DNA from: an uncultured Ruminococcus sp.
Lineage (GTDB): Bacteria > Bacillota > Clostridia > Oscillospirales > Ruminococcaceae
NCBI RefSeq assembly: GCF_947301925.1
Contig: NZ_CAMYUE010000004.1
Coordinates: 1-64,000 of the forward strand
Reading direction: 5' to 3'
Length of the DNA stretch: 64,000 nt
Program-made: the position numbers and the translations under genes
Shown here: positions 17,852 through 25,509 of the stretch, in pieces
Position numbering within the stretch: position 1 is the stretch's first letter
Layout: the number at the start of each line of letters is the position of its first letter
Notes under the pieces: generated by a model
The model's database searches: none
Told to the model about the DNA's origin: nothing
What the model saw: the letters and a program-made list of their open reading frames with translations, nothing else

Positions 17852-19030
17852 TTATACCCTGATCAACTGCTGATACTCCTCAATCTCCATCTCGCCCTCA
17901 GCCGCCTTCTGTCGCAGCTGGATAGCATACTCTCCCCACTCGGCGAACTCGGACTTGCTCATCTTCTTTTTCATGAAACGAGCGTAGTGCTGCTTGTAGG
18001 CACGGTTGTAGATCTCCCACACCGGATCGTTCTTTATCTTCTCCTTGAAGTTGTGACGCATAGCGTTGTCGCGGCAGGACTTCGGAGGATTACTGCTTAT
18101 CAGGCGCTTGCAGTAGTGCGAGAACGTGGTGTGCTTCATGATGAACCAGCGTCCGCAGTTGCGGCACTTGACAGGCATGAACTTTTCTTCAATGCACTTG
18201 AACAACTCAAAATACAGAAAGGCTCCCAGCGATGTGAAACGATATGTCTCGCAGAGTATGGGACCTTTTTTCGTTTCGAGTAGTGTATGTCCCATGCACA
18301 TACTTCCGCTGGAAACAAGATTGAAATGTGATTCAGAGTAACATTTCTCAGTGAACTGCTGAAACACTTCAATAACCTTTTGATTGGACGGGTAGTTGTT
18401 GTGGTCGCAGAGCTTGTCTGCAAATGGCATAAAAACATTCCTAACTCGCATAAGGTCGGAAACAAATTCTGCGAACTCATTTGTCATCTGTTCGATACAA
18501 GTAGTGAAGTCGGCGGCGTCTTTTCTGTTCTCATAGTTACTGAAAACTTTCTTGCTGTCGAAGTCATAATCGTCAAGCGCTCGCAGCTCGTTCAAATCTT
18601 CTGTGATATACATTTCCTCATAGGACACAGGAGTGCTCTCGGCGTTGACAAAGTGTTCGTTGTAGTCATCGGAATCGAATTCAGAGTCTTCATAAAACGG
18701 CTCGTCAAATATGTCGTGGTAGTACGCAAACAGATTTCTCAGGAGACCGCGTCTGAAATGTCTTTTGTCATAGGGCGGAAGTGTTTCTGCGATGTCCATG
18801 ATGCTGTCATATGTGTACTCGATATCGCGTGCGCGCTTTCCGATGTCAGCTGGGCAGAACAAGGAACTGATGTTCATCTCTGTTTTTGCACGCTCGCATA
18901 CGTCATACAAGTCTTCAAGAGCAGTTGAATTCATCGAAAAATAGCGCAGAAGTATTTCACCAAGCGGATACGTCCTACCGTCGGAAAGATAAATCTTTCT
19001 GTCATGGTAGTGTGCTTCTATCTCAAACAT
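17852..19030 (-). CDS. DUF6076 domain protein with C-terminal zinc motif
   Basis: 392 residues from the ATG at 19030, preceded by AAGGAGAC. The N-terminal half is acidic and helical. The C-terminal third has a CxxC pair (KCRNCGRWFI) followed by HTTFSHYCKR, a pattern suggesting one bound zinc. This matches DUF6076-type proteins found in Clostridia, whose role is unknown (family knowledge). A broken internal copy lies at 12305-12652. It is divergent from the small winged-helix gene at 19292, and the gap holds two inverted repeats, so the two may be co-regulated. It probably belongs to the same mobile segment as the serine recombinase. Confidence 0.65.
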   Translation of the reverse strand: MFEIEAHYHDRKIYLSDGRTYPLGEILLRYFSMNSTALEDLYDVCERAKTEMNISSLFCPADIGKRARDIEYTYDSIMDIAETLPPYDKRHFRRGLLRNLFAYYHDIFDEPFYEDSEFDSDDYNEHFVNAESTPVSYEEMYITEDLNELRALDDYDFDSKKVFSNYENRKDAADFTTCIEQMTNEFAEFVSDLMRVRNVFMPFADKLCDHNNYPSNQKVIEVFQQFTEKCYSESHFNLVSSGSMCMGHTLLETKKGPILCETYRFTSLGAFLYFELFKCIEEKFMPVKCRNCGRWFIMKHTTFSHYCKRLISSNPPKSCRDNAMRHNFKEKIKNDPVWEIYNRAYKQHYARFMKKKMSKSEFAEWGEYAIQLRQKAAEGEMEIEEYQQLIRV

Positions 19031-19190
19031 AATGTCTCCTTTCAGAAATAGTGTTCTATTTGTTCGGAGCGCTAAACACCGCGATTTTATTCTGAAAGCG
19101 CATAGTAAATAGCGCAAATTCAAATGTTTACAATTTGTTCATAAAAATAGATTATAGATTGACTGCGATAGAGTTATTATACAACATCTA

Positions 19191-19261
19191 TTGACTTCTG
19201 TCAAGGACTGGTGTATACTGAATGCAGTTAAGACGTCCGGACAGTTCTTGACATCACAAGA
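19191..19261 (+). promoter_or_regulatory. Promoter with two inverted repeats before the winged-helix gene
   Basis: TTGACT (19191-19196) and TATACT (19214-19219) are 17 bases apart. The -35 box is half of the palindrome TTGAC-TTCT-GTCAA (19191-19204), and a second palindrome TTCTTG-ACATCA-CAAGAA lies just downstream (about 19244-19261), suggesting repression. Confidence 0.6.
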
Positions 19262-19291
19262 ATAAACTCGAAACGCGAAAGGAAGATGTAG

Positions 19292-19657
19292 ATGAAAAAT
19301 ATGAACGTGATCAACTGCACAAGCTACTCTAACGGCGTCAACTCTCCGCTTGAGTATCTCAACATCACTACGCCTGCCGAGTTCAAGGTGGTGATGGAAT
19401 TACTCTGTCACTATGACGAGGAAAAGAAAAGTTCGACCATAAGCCGCACAGGTATCGCAAGAGACACTGCGATGTCGGTAAGCAATGTTGAGCGCGCACT
19501 GAAAACTCTTGCGCAGAAGGATATCATTCGCATACACAACAACTATGCTGACAACGGTCGTCAGGTCGAGAACTCTTACGAGGTCGCATTCCTGAATTAT
19601 GACATGGACGAGGACAAGCTCCGCGATGCTGAGCTTGCACTCCAGTTCAAAAGCTGA
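19292..19657 (+). CDS. Small winged-helix DNA-binding protein
   Basis: A 121-residue protein with a winged-helix pattern: helix segments at about 28-45 and 50-75 (RTGIARDTAMSVSNVERALKTL), then a turn and beta-hairpin (IIRIHNNYADNGRQVENSYEV). Similar domains start replication initiators and transcription factors of mobile elements, so either a truncated initiator-like protein or a regulator is possible. The acidic C-terminus ends at residue 121. GAAAGGAAG lies a few bases ahead of the start. Its operator-like repeats suggest autoregulation. The assignment rests on pattern only. Confidence 0.55.
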   Translation: MKNMNVINCTSYSNGVNSPLEYLNITTPAEFKVVMELLCHYDEEKKSSTISRTGIARDTAMSVSNVERALKTLAQKDIIRIHNNYADNGRQVENSYEVAFLNYDMDEDKLRDAELALQFKS

Positions 19658-20425
19658 ATTGTCATAGGGGCTGTGTCATGATGTCATACGCTTATATATT
19701 AAGTATACAAGATAATATATACTTAATACAGAGAAGGAAGATATATATTAGCTATCAAAGATGATATAAACTATGTGTCTTTTTTCTTCAGCTATAATAT
19801 CTATGACAACGATGTTCAGTTGATAAGAACTGAAACACGCGCAGAAAGCCCCTTGTTTGCCGTCCTCAAAAGGGAAATAGTATAGTTACCCCACCGCTCG
19901 CGTTGAATGCGATTGTCGCGCAACGTGGAGCGAGTGTGGGGGATACCACGCAGTTACTATTGGCAGAGAAAAAGTGGCGGCGGTGACAAAAAGTCTTCCC
20001 TTTTGGGAAGGCAAGCATCGCAGACGGCATTCCGCCTGCCGCTGAAACGGGAGAACCCGTGCCCCTTTTTGGTTTGCAGGAAAAAGGCTGGCGTCATTTG
20101 CGCCCGCCATTCCACATCGGACGGGCAGTGCCCGCCGATTTTTCGACATTTGCTGTGACGTAAGCAGAGGCGTCTTTCCTTGGGAATTTCAATAAAGCAG
20201 GCGTCTTTTTTGAGGAAAAAGCCGGATAAAGGCTATGATTAGGGAGATATGGGAGGCGTCTGAGCAGCATAATTGCCGCTGTGAGAGGAGTGAAAAAAAA
20301 CCGAGCAGGCCTCGCAAGGGATGCTCAAAAAGTCTGGGCTGGTAACACGCAGGCTCAGCAAAGACGGTACGATTTGATTTTGTACCTGTGAATTTGAATT
20401 GAATAGTTTTAGAGGAGGCGGATGT
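19658..20425. other. Non-coding mobile-element region with oriT-like inverted repeat
   Basis: No convincing gene in about 770 bases. The main feature is an imperfect inverted repeat, CCCCACCGCTCGC (19889-19901) and GCGAGTGTGGGG (19930-19941), around a smaller GCG-rich hairpin. Its position upstream of TnpW-like and recombinase genes resembles the transfer-origin region of mobilisable elements. No relaxase gene is visible. Confidence 0.4.
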
Positions 20426-20650
20426 ATGAGCGTAAACCTTGAAAAGACTCATTGCAGTGAAGATCCCGAGGTACAGTCCGTATTGCATCACGACTGTACT
20501 GTTGACGGTGTCACCTATCGTGTTTGGTCTGCTTTCCTTGGCAGGAAAAGAGCTGAAGAGTCGCTCGGAGAATTAATGCTCCGACAGCTCGAAAGGGGGG
20601 ATGAAAAGCCTGCCTTTGATGCAAAGCAGACCGAGAGCGAGTCGATGTAA
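20426..20650 (+). CDS. TnpW-like transposon-encoded small protein
   Basis: 74 residues from the ATG at 20426, with GAGGAGG ahead. The core segment DGVTYRVWSAFLGRKRAEESLGE matches the layout of small TnpW-family proteins: a Gly-x-Thr-Tyr beta turn, then an S/T/K/R-rich stretch and a LxxLI-like helix. Such proteins sit just upstream of large serine recombinases in Tn4451-like elements; their role is unclear (family knowledge). The same order is seen here, with the recombinase starting 120 bases downstream. The similarity is moderate, and it could be an unrelated small element protein. Confidence 0.55.
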   Translation: MSVNLEKTHCSEDPEVQSVLHHDCTVDGVTYRVWSAFLGRKRAEESLGELMLRQLERGDEKPAFDAKQTESESM

Positions 20651-20770
20651 AAGTCGGAAAATGTTTTTTGTGCAGTCCTACGAAATCAGCTGTGCACACT
20701 GGATTCCTGAGCGGAGATGTGGTATACTGTCCGTGTAAGGATCTGCTGCACGGCTGTGAAAGGAGTAATA

Positions 20771-22399
20771 ATGAAAAACAAACAGCCTAAAAAAGCAGCT
20801 CTGTATTGCAGACTCTCGGTCGATGACGGGCGAATGGGCGAAAGCGTAAGCATTGGCTCGCAGAAATTATTATTGGAGCAGTACTGCAAGGATCATGCAA
20901 TAGATAATTATGAAGTGTACGATGATGACGGATACAGCGGCACTAACTTTGACCGTCCTGCGTTCCAGAGAATGTATGAGGACATTCAGAACGGACTGAT
21001 AGATACTGTTCTGGTAAAAGACCAGTCACGATTCGGAAGGTCGTATATCGAAGTCGGAATGTATGTTGAGAAGTTCAAGGAACTCGGAGTTCGGTTCATC
21101 GCTGTGAGCGACAACTACGACTCAATGAAAAACGAAAACGATATGATGTTCCCGATGCGGAATGTGCTGAATGATTACTTCGCAAGAGAGGCTTCTATCA
21201 AGACTAAGACTGCGAAGAAGGCAAAAGCGAAAGCCGGACAGTACATTGGTTCAAAGCCGCCCTTCGGTTACAAGCTGGACCCGAACGACAGGCATCATCT
21301 TGTGATAGATGAGCCTGCTGCGGAGACAGTACGAAGAATATTCAGAATGGCGGCGCAGGGTATCGGCTTCAATAGGACAACAAAAATCTTCCGCGAGGAA
21401 AGAGTGCTCACTCCTATCGCCTACTTCAATCTCCATAATCCCGACTACTTCAAGTCGGATTACTGGCGGAAGGAGTTCGACTGGCACGTTACTTCTATCC
21501 GAGTGATACTTGAAAACGAGGTCTACCTCGGCAAGTTGATCTATGGAAAGCAGCGTTGCAAATCGATGAAAAGCAAGGAGAAAATCAAAGTTCCGAGAGA
21601 GGAATGGATAATAGTTGAGAACTGTCATGAGCCGATAATATCACAGGAGCTGTGGGACGAAGCACACAGAATGATGAGTGTAAAGCGTCGGGCTACCAAG
21701 ACAGGAGAGTTCCAGATATTTGCGGGGCACCTATACTGTGCAGACTGCGGTCATGCGCTCACCTACTCTCAGAAGCAGCGCAGAGACGGTACATATCACG
21801 GAGCATACTCTTGCTGGCTATACAAAACTCACGGCAAGGAATACTGTGCATCGCATTATATCAACTACGATGTTATCTATGACCTTGTGCTTAAGGACAT
21901 AAGGCGGCTGCTGAAATCTTACCGTAAAAACAAAGACGCTTTCAGAGCCTTCCTTGAAAACAGATGCAGCGGTATCAGCAGTAAAAGAATAGTAATGCTG
22001 AAACATGAGCTCAAAGAGGCACAGGGAAGAGTAGCCGAACTTGACCACCTTCTGAATAAACTTTATGAGGATAATGCTCTTGGCAAGATTCCTGATAACC
22101 GTTATGTTCAGATGTCAAATAGATTTGAAGATGAACAGTCAAAACTGAAGGAGTCGGTAAATGAGATGTCATCAGAGCTTGCAAAATACAAGCTCACAAC
22201 TGACGAGACAGAAAAGTTTACGAGTGTCATTGATAAGTATACTGACATCAAAGAGCTTGATGATATTATCATAAATGAGTTCATTGATAAGATATTTGTC
22301 CATCATAAGGAAGAAATTGACGGCAATACTTATCAGCAGGTTGAAATATACTATAAGTTCGTAGGAAACTTGAGTCGAACCGCGAAAAATGCGGCGTAA
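20771..22399 (+). CDS. Large serine recombinase (TnpX/integrase type)
   Basis: 542 residues from the ATG at 20771, preceded by AAAGGAGT. The N-terminal resolvase domain has the catalytic serine S16 in YCRLSVDDG and the DQSRFGRS block near 95-102. The recombinase domain follows (about 170-270), then a zinc beta-ribbon (YCADCGHAL with later cysteines near 325-360) and a coiled-coil C-terminus (about 400-500). This layout integrates and excises elements by site-specific recombination. The stop lies about 40 bases before a tRNA 3'-end-like sequence, which could mark the att site at the right end. The gene looks intact. Confidence 0.9.
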   Translation: MKNKQPKKAALYCRLSVDDGRMGESVSIGSQKLLLEQYCKDHAIDNYEVYDDDGYSGTNFDRPAFQRMYEDIQNGLIDTVLVKDQSRFGRSYIEVGMYVEKFKELGVRFIAVSDNYDSMKNENDMMFPMRNVLNDYFAREASIKTKTAKKAKAKAGQYIGSKPPFGYKLDPNDRHHLVIDEPAAETVRRIFRMAAQGIGFNRTTKIFREERVLTPIAYFNLHNPDYFKSDYWRKEFDWHVTSIRVILENEVYLGKLIYGKQRCKSMKSKEKIKVPREEWIIVENCHEPIISQELWDEAHRMMSVKRRATKTGEFQIFAGHLYCADCGHALTYSQKQRRDGTYHGAYSCWLYKTHGKEYCASHYINYDVIYDLVLKDIRRLLKSYRKNKDAFRAFLENRCSGISSKRIVMLKHELKEAQGRVAELDHLLNKLYEDNALGKIPDNRYVQMSNRFEDEQSKLKESVNEMSSELAKYKLTTDETEKFTSVIDKYTDIKELDDIIINEFIDKIFVHHKEEIDGNTYQQVEIYYKFVGNLSRTAKNAA

Positions 22400-22440
22400 A
22401 GGCAATAGAGGGAACGAATGTTCCCTCTATGTCCAAACAC

Positions 22441-22474
22441 GTAGTCGCAGGTTCAAGTCCCGTCACTAGCTCCA
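22441..22474 (+). tRNA. tRNA 3'-end fragment, probable att site remnant
   Basis: GTAGTCGCAGGTTCAAGTCC followed by an acceptor-like end and TCCA resembles a T-arm plus acceptor 3' strand. The T stem has one mismatch and no matching 5' half lies upstream; recombinase-side sequence replaces it. It is best read as a tRNA gene end left at an integration border. Confidence 0.55.
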
Positions 22475-22479
22475 ATGAC

Positions 22480-22517
22480 AAACCGCTTAGAATAGACTTC
22501 TAAGCGGTTTTGGTTTT
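22480..22517 (+). terminator. Terminator after the tRNA fragment
   Basis: Arms AAACCGCTTAGA and TCTAAGCGGTTT with a short loop and a following TTGGTTTT run. It is positioned as the terminator of the original tRNA gene. Confidence 0.75.
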
Positions 22518-22632
22518 AATCTTTGTTAGCGATAATTTTACTGTATATCGTACGAACAAATATCAGATATAACGTTTCCCGATCATGAACTGCGTTTTTT
22601 GTGCCTAAAAACAGCGTTACGTGCCAAATGGC

Positions 22633-22840
22633 TTGACAAGTAAATCAAATATGTTATAATGTGTATATAGACAAAAATATCCCAAACAAACAGCGCAATT
22701 AGGTTGAATGTGCTCGCGCTTGGGGCGCAAATCTTTAGCATTGTATAATCGTAAAGGTTATTAACGGGGTTAAGATGGACATAATTCTGCTAATACCACG
22801 GGAACGTCTTTTGTTTATTTAGACTAAGGAGAAGATGGTT
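22633..22840 (+). promoter_or_regulatory. Promoter and structured leader of the LRR-dockerin gene
   Basis: TTGACA (22633-22638) and TATAAT (22655-22660) are 16 bases apart. The leader of about 170 bases contains paired segments (AATCTTTA with TAAAGGTT near 22730-22765, and CGCG-rich arms near 22700-22730). I could not assign it to a known riboswitch class. Confidence 0.5.
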
Positions 22841-24439
22841 ATGAAAAAATGCATAGCGATAGTAATTTCATTGTTCGTGATTAATTCAATTTGCCCTCAA
22901 AGAGTCTATTCCATTGAACCGGATTATCAATTATGGAATAAATTCTTGAAATATGATCTGTGCATTACTGACTATAATGCCCTCAGTGAGGAAGAACAGG
23001 AACTGTGTCACTTTATATTCGATACAGAACAGACTGCTGAGGATAACATCATCTGTGAACGTGCAAGGCGTACTCTTATAGGAGATACCGATTTAGGCGA
23101 GCGTATCACACTTGATGATTTAGATGGAACTTATGGCATCTGGGATAAATATTCCCCGAATTCAATATATGGCTGGCAGATTTATACTCACTGCGTTCCG
23201 GACGTAATACATTTGGGAAACAACAGCGAACCAGCGCCGTTCTGGTATGAATACTGGCTTGATGATACCGGAAGTGAATATGTAGTGTTCAATGAAAAAA
23301 CATCTCCTGACGATTACAGGCACTTTGATGTGTATGACAATGGAGAACTCCTTGAAACCATTAACGCAGCCGATCCTGAAATGCCTTTTAAGGATATCAG
23401 AAATGATAAAGAACTAATGAAGGAAAAGGGGCTTATCCAACAAGACGGTGGCTGGTACTACACAAAGCCGGACGGAACGGCAGTTTTGGTCTGGTGTGAC
23501 TATGCTAATACAGTGCAGGTAATGCCCCAGATGTATGATATTGATGTTCCACCTATTGAAGAACCTTTCGTTGTGGCGGACGAAATAAACGGCTGCCCGG
23601 TCACAGCCATAGAAAGCGGTGCTTTCAGAATGTCACCCGTGACTAAGGTGATTCTTCCTGATTCTATCGAATATATTGGTATGTCTGCCTTTTTCAACTG
23701 CATTTACCTTAATGATATACAGTTACCAAAGGATTTGAAATACTTGGGGAATTCTGCGTTTATGTACTGTACTTCTTTTGAAGATTTTGACATAGACTGT
23801 CCCTCTTTAAGACTGGATACGGATACTTTTAACGGCTGTGATAATCTAAGATCAATGAAACTGAACGTTCGTGAGATAGGTGAGAGAAGCGTTCCGAGGA
23901 CTCTGGAATCACTGGAACTGGGCGATGCTGTCCGCAAGATAGGGCATAACAGTTTCGGCAGCTGCAAAAAGCTTGAAACTCTGGAAATTCCACTGGGGAC
24001 TGAGCAAATATGTCAAGATGCGTTTTTGTATTCCGGAATAAAGTCTGTGATAATTCCACAAACAGTAAAGCTCATTGGTACATATCCGTCAAAAACCAGA
24101 GCAGAGTTTATGTCTGGATTAAATGATGTTCCGGGCAGGCGTCCGCTTACTGACGAGCCCAAATGTGCATTCAATAATGACTGCGTTATAAAAGGCTACA
24201 AGGGAACGGAAGCCGAGCGATATGCAAATGAATGGGGACTGGAGTTTGAAGCACTTGAAGCAGAAACGGGAGATGTAAATCTTGACGGTGAAATAACAGT
24301 TGCAGATGCTGTTGCTCTCCAGAGGTTCCTGCTCGGCAGATATGTCTCCACAGGAGCTTATTACGGTGATATGAATGGCGATAATGAAGTGAACGTATTT
24401 GATATGGTATCTATAAGGAGAAAGCTGATGAGTATTTAA
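22841..24439 (+). CDS. Secreted BspA-like leucine-rich repeat protein with dockerin
   Basis: 532 residues from the ATG at 22841 (AAGGAG nine bases ahead; the ATG at 22835 is too close). The signal peptide covers about residues 1-24. The middle holds BspA/TpLRR-type repeats (for example GAFRMSPVTKVILPDSIEYIG and SAFMYCTSFEDFDI) from about 250 to 430. The C-terminus is a type I-like dockerin: GDVNLDGEITVADAVALQRF and GDMNGDNEVNVFDMVSIRRK, two calcium-binding segments. Dockerins bind cohesins to place proteins in cellulosome-like complexes or on the surface (family knowledge). LRR units suggest protein binding rather than catalysis. The gene stands alone with a long leader. Confidence 0.85.
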   Translation: MKKCIAIVISLFVINSICPQRVYSIEPDYQLWNKFLKYDLCITDYNALSEEEQELCHFIFDTEQTAEDNIICERARRTLIGDTDLGERITLDDLDGTYGIWDKYSPNSIYGWQIYTHCVPDVIHLGNNSEPAPFWYEYWLDDTGSEYVVFNEKTSPDDYRHFDVYDNGELLETINAADPEMPFKDIRNDKELMKEKGLIQQDGGWYYTKPDGTAVLVWCDYANTVQVMPQMYDIDVPPIEEPFVVADEINGCPVTAIESGAFRMSPVTKVILPDSIEYIGMSAFFNCIYLNDIQLPKDLKYLGNSAFMYCTSFEDFDIDCPSLRLDTDTFNGCDNLRSMKLNVREIGERSVPRTLESLELGDAVRKIGHNSFGSCKKLETLEIPLGTEQICQDAFLYSGIKSVIIPQTVKLIGTYPSKTRAEFMSGLNDVPGRRPLTDEPKCAFNNDCVIKGYKGTEAERYANEWGLEFEALEAETGDVNLDGEITVADAVALQRFLLGRYVSTGAYYGDMNGDNEVNVFDMVSIRRKLMSI

Positions 24440-24527
24440 ATTCAACGGATTGACCGATGATGATTTAAAAGCAACACATATATATTCATTTTTCTCTATA
24501 TTTTATAAAAATATACCTGTGGTTTAC

Positions 24528-24556
24528 TTGATTTTTCAGAAACCGTATGTTATAAT
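24528..24556 (+). promoter_or_regulatory. Promoter of the 39-residue ORF
   Basis: TTGATT (24528-24533) and TATAAT (24551-24556), spacer 17. A small hairpin with arms CGGTCG and CGACCG follows in the leader. Confidence 0.65.
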
Positions 24557-24630
24557 ACAGGTGAAGTCAGAACAGAAACGGTCGGGAACGACCGCTGTAA
24601 TAAGAATTATTTTGAAAGGAGTTACCTGAA

Positions 24631-24750
24631 ATGAACGTATTTGCTATGTCTTATCTGTATAGTGGAACATTACTGAGCCTCAGCCTCGAACCGGAAGAGA
24701 CTCTTATTGTGCTGCGTACAGAACATAGTGCAAATGATACGGTCATTTAG
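24631..24750 (+). CDS. 39-residue small ORF upstream of the tRNA cassette
   Basis: ATG at 24631 with a strong GAAAGGAG site and its own promoter 75 bases upstream. The peptide has a hydrophobic N-terminal half (MNVFAMSYLYSGTLLSLSL) and an acidic C-terminal half. The transcription unit is complete: promoter, leader hairpin, ORF, terminator. No family is recognised. A short secreted or membrane-active peptide is possible but unproven. The same AAAGGAGT ribosome-site context precedes the HTH gene at 25024, suggesting the two belong to one cassette. Confidence 0.5.
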   Translation: MNVFAMSYLYSGTLLSLSLEPEETLIVLRTEHSANDTVI

Positions 24751-24791
24751 GGACTTGATTTCAGTATAGATCCTTGAATATCCGGATATAG

Positions 24792-24823
24792 CACCGTCTG
24801 TATACAGCAGACGGTGTTTTTTT
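24792..24823 (+). terminator. Terminator immediately before the tRNA cassette
   Basis: Arms CACCGTCTG and CAGACGGTG around a TATACAG loop, followed by TTTTTTT. It ends only three bases before the first tRNA begins. Confidence 0.85.
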
Positions 24824-24826
24824 CAT

Positions 24827-24905
24827 GCCCGCATGATGGAATTTTGGCATACATCCCTGCCTAAGAAGCAGGTTTTTGCGAGTTCGAATCTCGCTGCGGG
24901 TACCA
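24827..24905 (+). tRNA. tRNA-Leu(AAG)-like, short variable loop
   Basis: A complete cloverleaf with encoded CCA. The acceptor is GCCCGCA/TGCGGGT (G-U at the end). The D-arm ATG/CAT has a Leu-like loop GAATTTTGGCATA. The anticodon stem CCTGC/GCAGG has loop CTAAGAA (anticodon AAG), the variable loop is TTTTT, and the T-arm is GCGAG/CTCGC. The discriminator is A73, as in tRNA-Leu. Bacterial tRNA-Leu normally has a long variable arm, which is missing here, and position 37 is A instead of the usual G. Confidence 0.75.
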
Positions 24906-24908
24906 GAT

Positions 24909-24984
24909 GCTCTTGTAGCCCAACGGCAGAGGCAGCGGTCTCAGAAGCCGCCCAGTATGAGTTCAAATCTCATCGGGAGCACCA
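24909..24984 (+). tRNA. tRNA with Leu anticodon CAG, short variable loop
   Basis: A complete cloverleaf with encoded CCA. The acceptor is GCTCTTG/CGGGAGC (two G-U pairs), the D-arm is GCC/GGC, the anticodon stem GCGGT/GCCGC has loop CTCAGAA (anticodon CAG), the variable loop is 5 nt, and the T-arm is ATGAG/CTCAT. The discriminator is A73. Only three bases separate it from the first tRNA. The D-arm is not leucine-like, and A37 is again unusual for a CUG reader. Confidence 0.75.
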
Positions 24985-25023
24985 ACTTTTTCAAGGATCA
25001 TATACTGAAAGGAGTTGCTGAAA

Positions 25024-25248
25024 ATGCCTATCATTGATGTGAAAGCAACAGGTAATAATATAAAGAATATCATAAAATCCAAAGGCTTCAAGATATCCGA
25101 TGTGCAGGCACGGTGCGGCTTCAATACGCCTCAGGCTATATTCAAGTGGATGCGCGGGGACGCTGTCCCTACTATCGATAACCTGATAATACTGGCGGAT
25201 ATGTTTGATGTGCCGATAGATAAAATAATAATCGTCACCAGAATATGA
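25024..25248 (+). CDS. Small HTH (XRE-like) protein between tRNAs
   Basis: 74 residues from the ATG at 25024, with AAAGGAGT ahead; an in-frame TTG at 25015 is less likely. An XRE-type HTH covers most of the protein: a GNNIKNIIKSKGF helix, an ARCGFNTPQAIFKWMRG recognition region, and a NLIILADMFDVPIDKI closing helix pair. It begins 39 bases after one tRNA and ends 12 bases before a serine-like tRNA, so all four may be one transcript. A DNA- or RNA-binding regulator is likely. Its target is unknown. Confidence 0.8.
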   Translation: MPIIDVKATGNNIKNIIKSKGFKISDVQARCGFNTPQAIFKWMRGDAVPTIDNLIILADMFDVPIDKIIIVTRI

Positions 25249-25260
25249 GTGACGATATAT

Positions 25261-25355
25261 GGGCAAGTATGCATAGCGGCGATTGCAGCGGTTTGCTAAA
25301 CCGTGAGTAATCGGAATATTCCGATGTCTGAGTTCAAATCTCAGTGCGACCGCCA
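25261..25355 (+). tRNA. tRNA-Ser(GCT)-like with poorly paired acceptor stem
   Basis: The anticodon stem GCGGT/ACCGT has loop TTGCTAA (anticodon GCT). A long variable arm (TCGGAATATTCCGA) and T-arm CTGAG/CTCAG are typical of tRNA-Ser, with discriminator G73 and encoded CCA. The D-arm is TGCA/TGCA. The 5' acceptor strand GGGCAAG pairs with TGCGACC at only about three or four of seven positions, so it may be degenerate or use another partner strand. Confidence 0.5.
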
Positions 25356-25380
25356 TAAAAGCTTGAATTCAACATTCACT

Positions 25381-25430
25381 AAATGATCTCCCCCGAAGCG
25401 ATCGGCAATTCGTTTCGAGGGGGATCATTT
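25381..25430. terminator. Long near-perfect hairpin after the tRNA cassette
   Basis: Arms AAATGATCTCCCCCGAA and TTCGAGGGGGATCATTT with one mismatch and a 16-base loop. It lacks a U-run, so it may be a terminator, a processing site or an element end. Confidence 0.5.
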
Positions 25431-25457
25431 ACGCAGTTGTCTGTTCACAAATTAACC

Positions 25458-25486
25458 TTGAAAAACTGTATTTTTTCAGTTATAAT
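25458..25486 (+). promoter_or_regulatory. Promoter of the flavoprotein gene
   Basis: TTGAAA (25458-25463), spacer 17, TATAAT (25481-25486), about 24 bases before the start codon at 25510. Confidence 0.65.
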
Positions 25487-25509
25487 AATTGAAAAGAGAG
25501 GTGCTGAAG

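Noticed and set aside
22281..22481. A minus-strand frame beginning with an ELVTGLEPAT-type segment
   Set aside because: This segment is a well-known false protein created by reading tRNA 3' ends backwards; it overlaps the tRNA-like fragment at 22441-22474.
22700..22790. Possible cyclic-di-GMP (GEMM) riboswitch in the LRR-dockerin leader
   Set aside because: A GCGCAAAT segment resembles part of the motif, but the other conserved blocks do not line up.
24570..24830. Possible T-box riboswitch ahead of the tRNA cassette
   Set aside because: The leader hairpin (CGGTCG/CGACCG) lacks the conserved T-box sequence and specifier arm, and what follows is a small ORF, not a tRNA synthetase or amino-acid gene.
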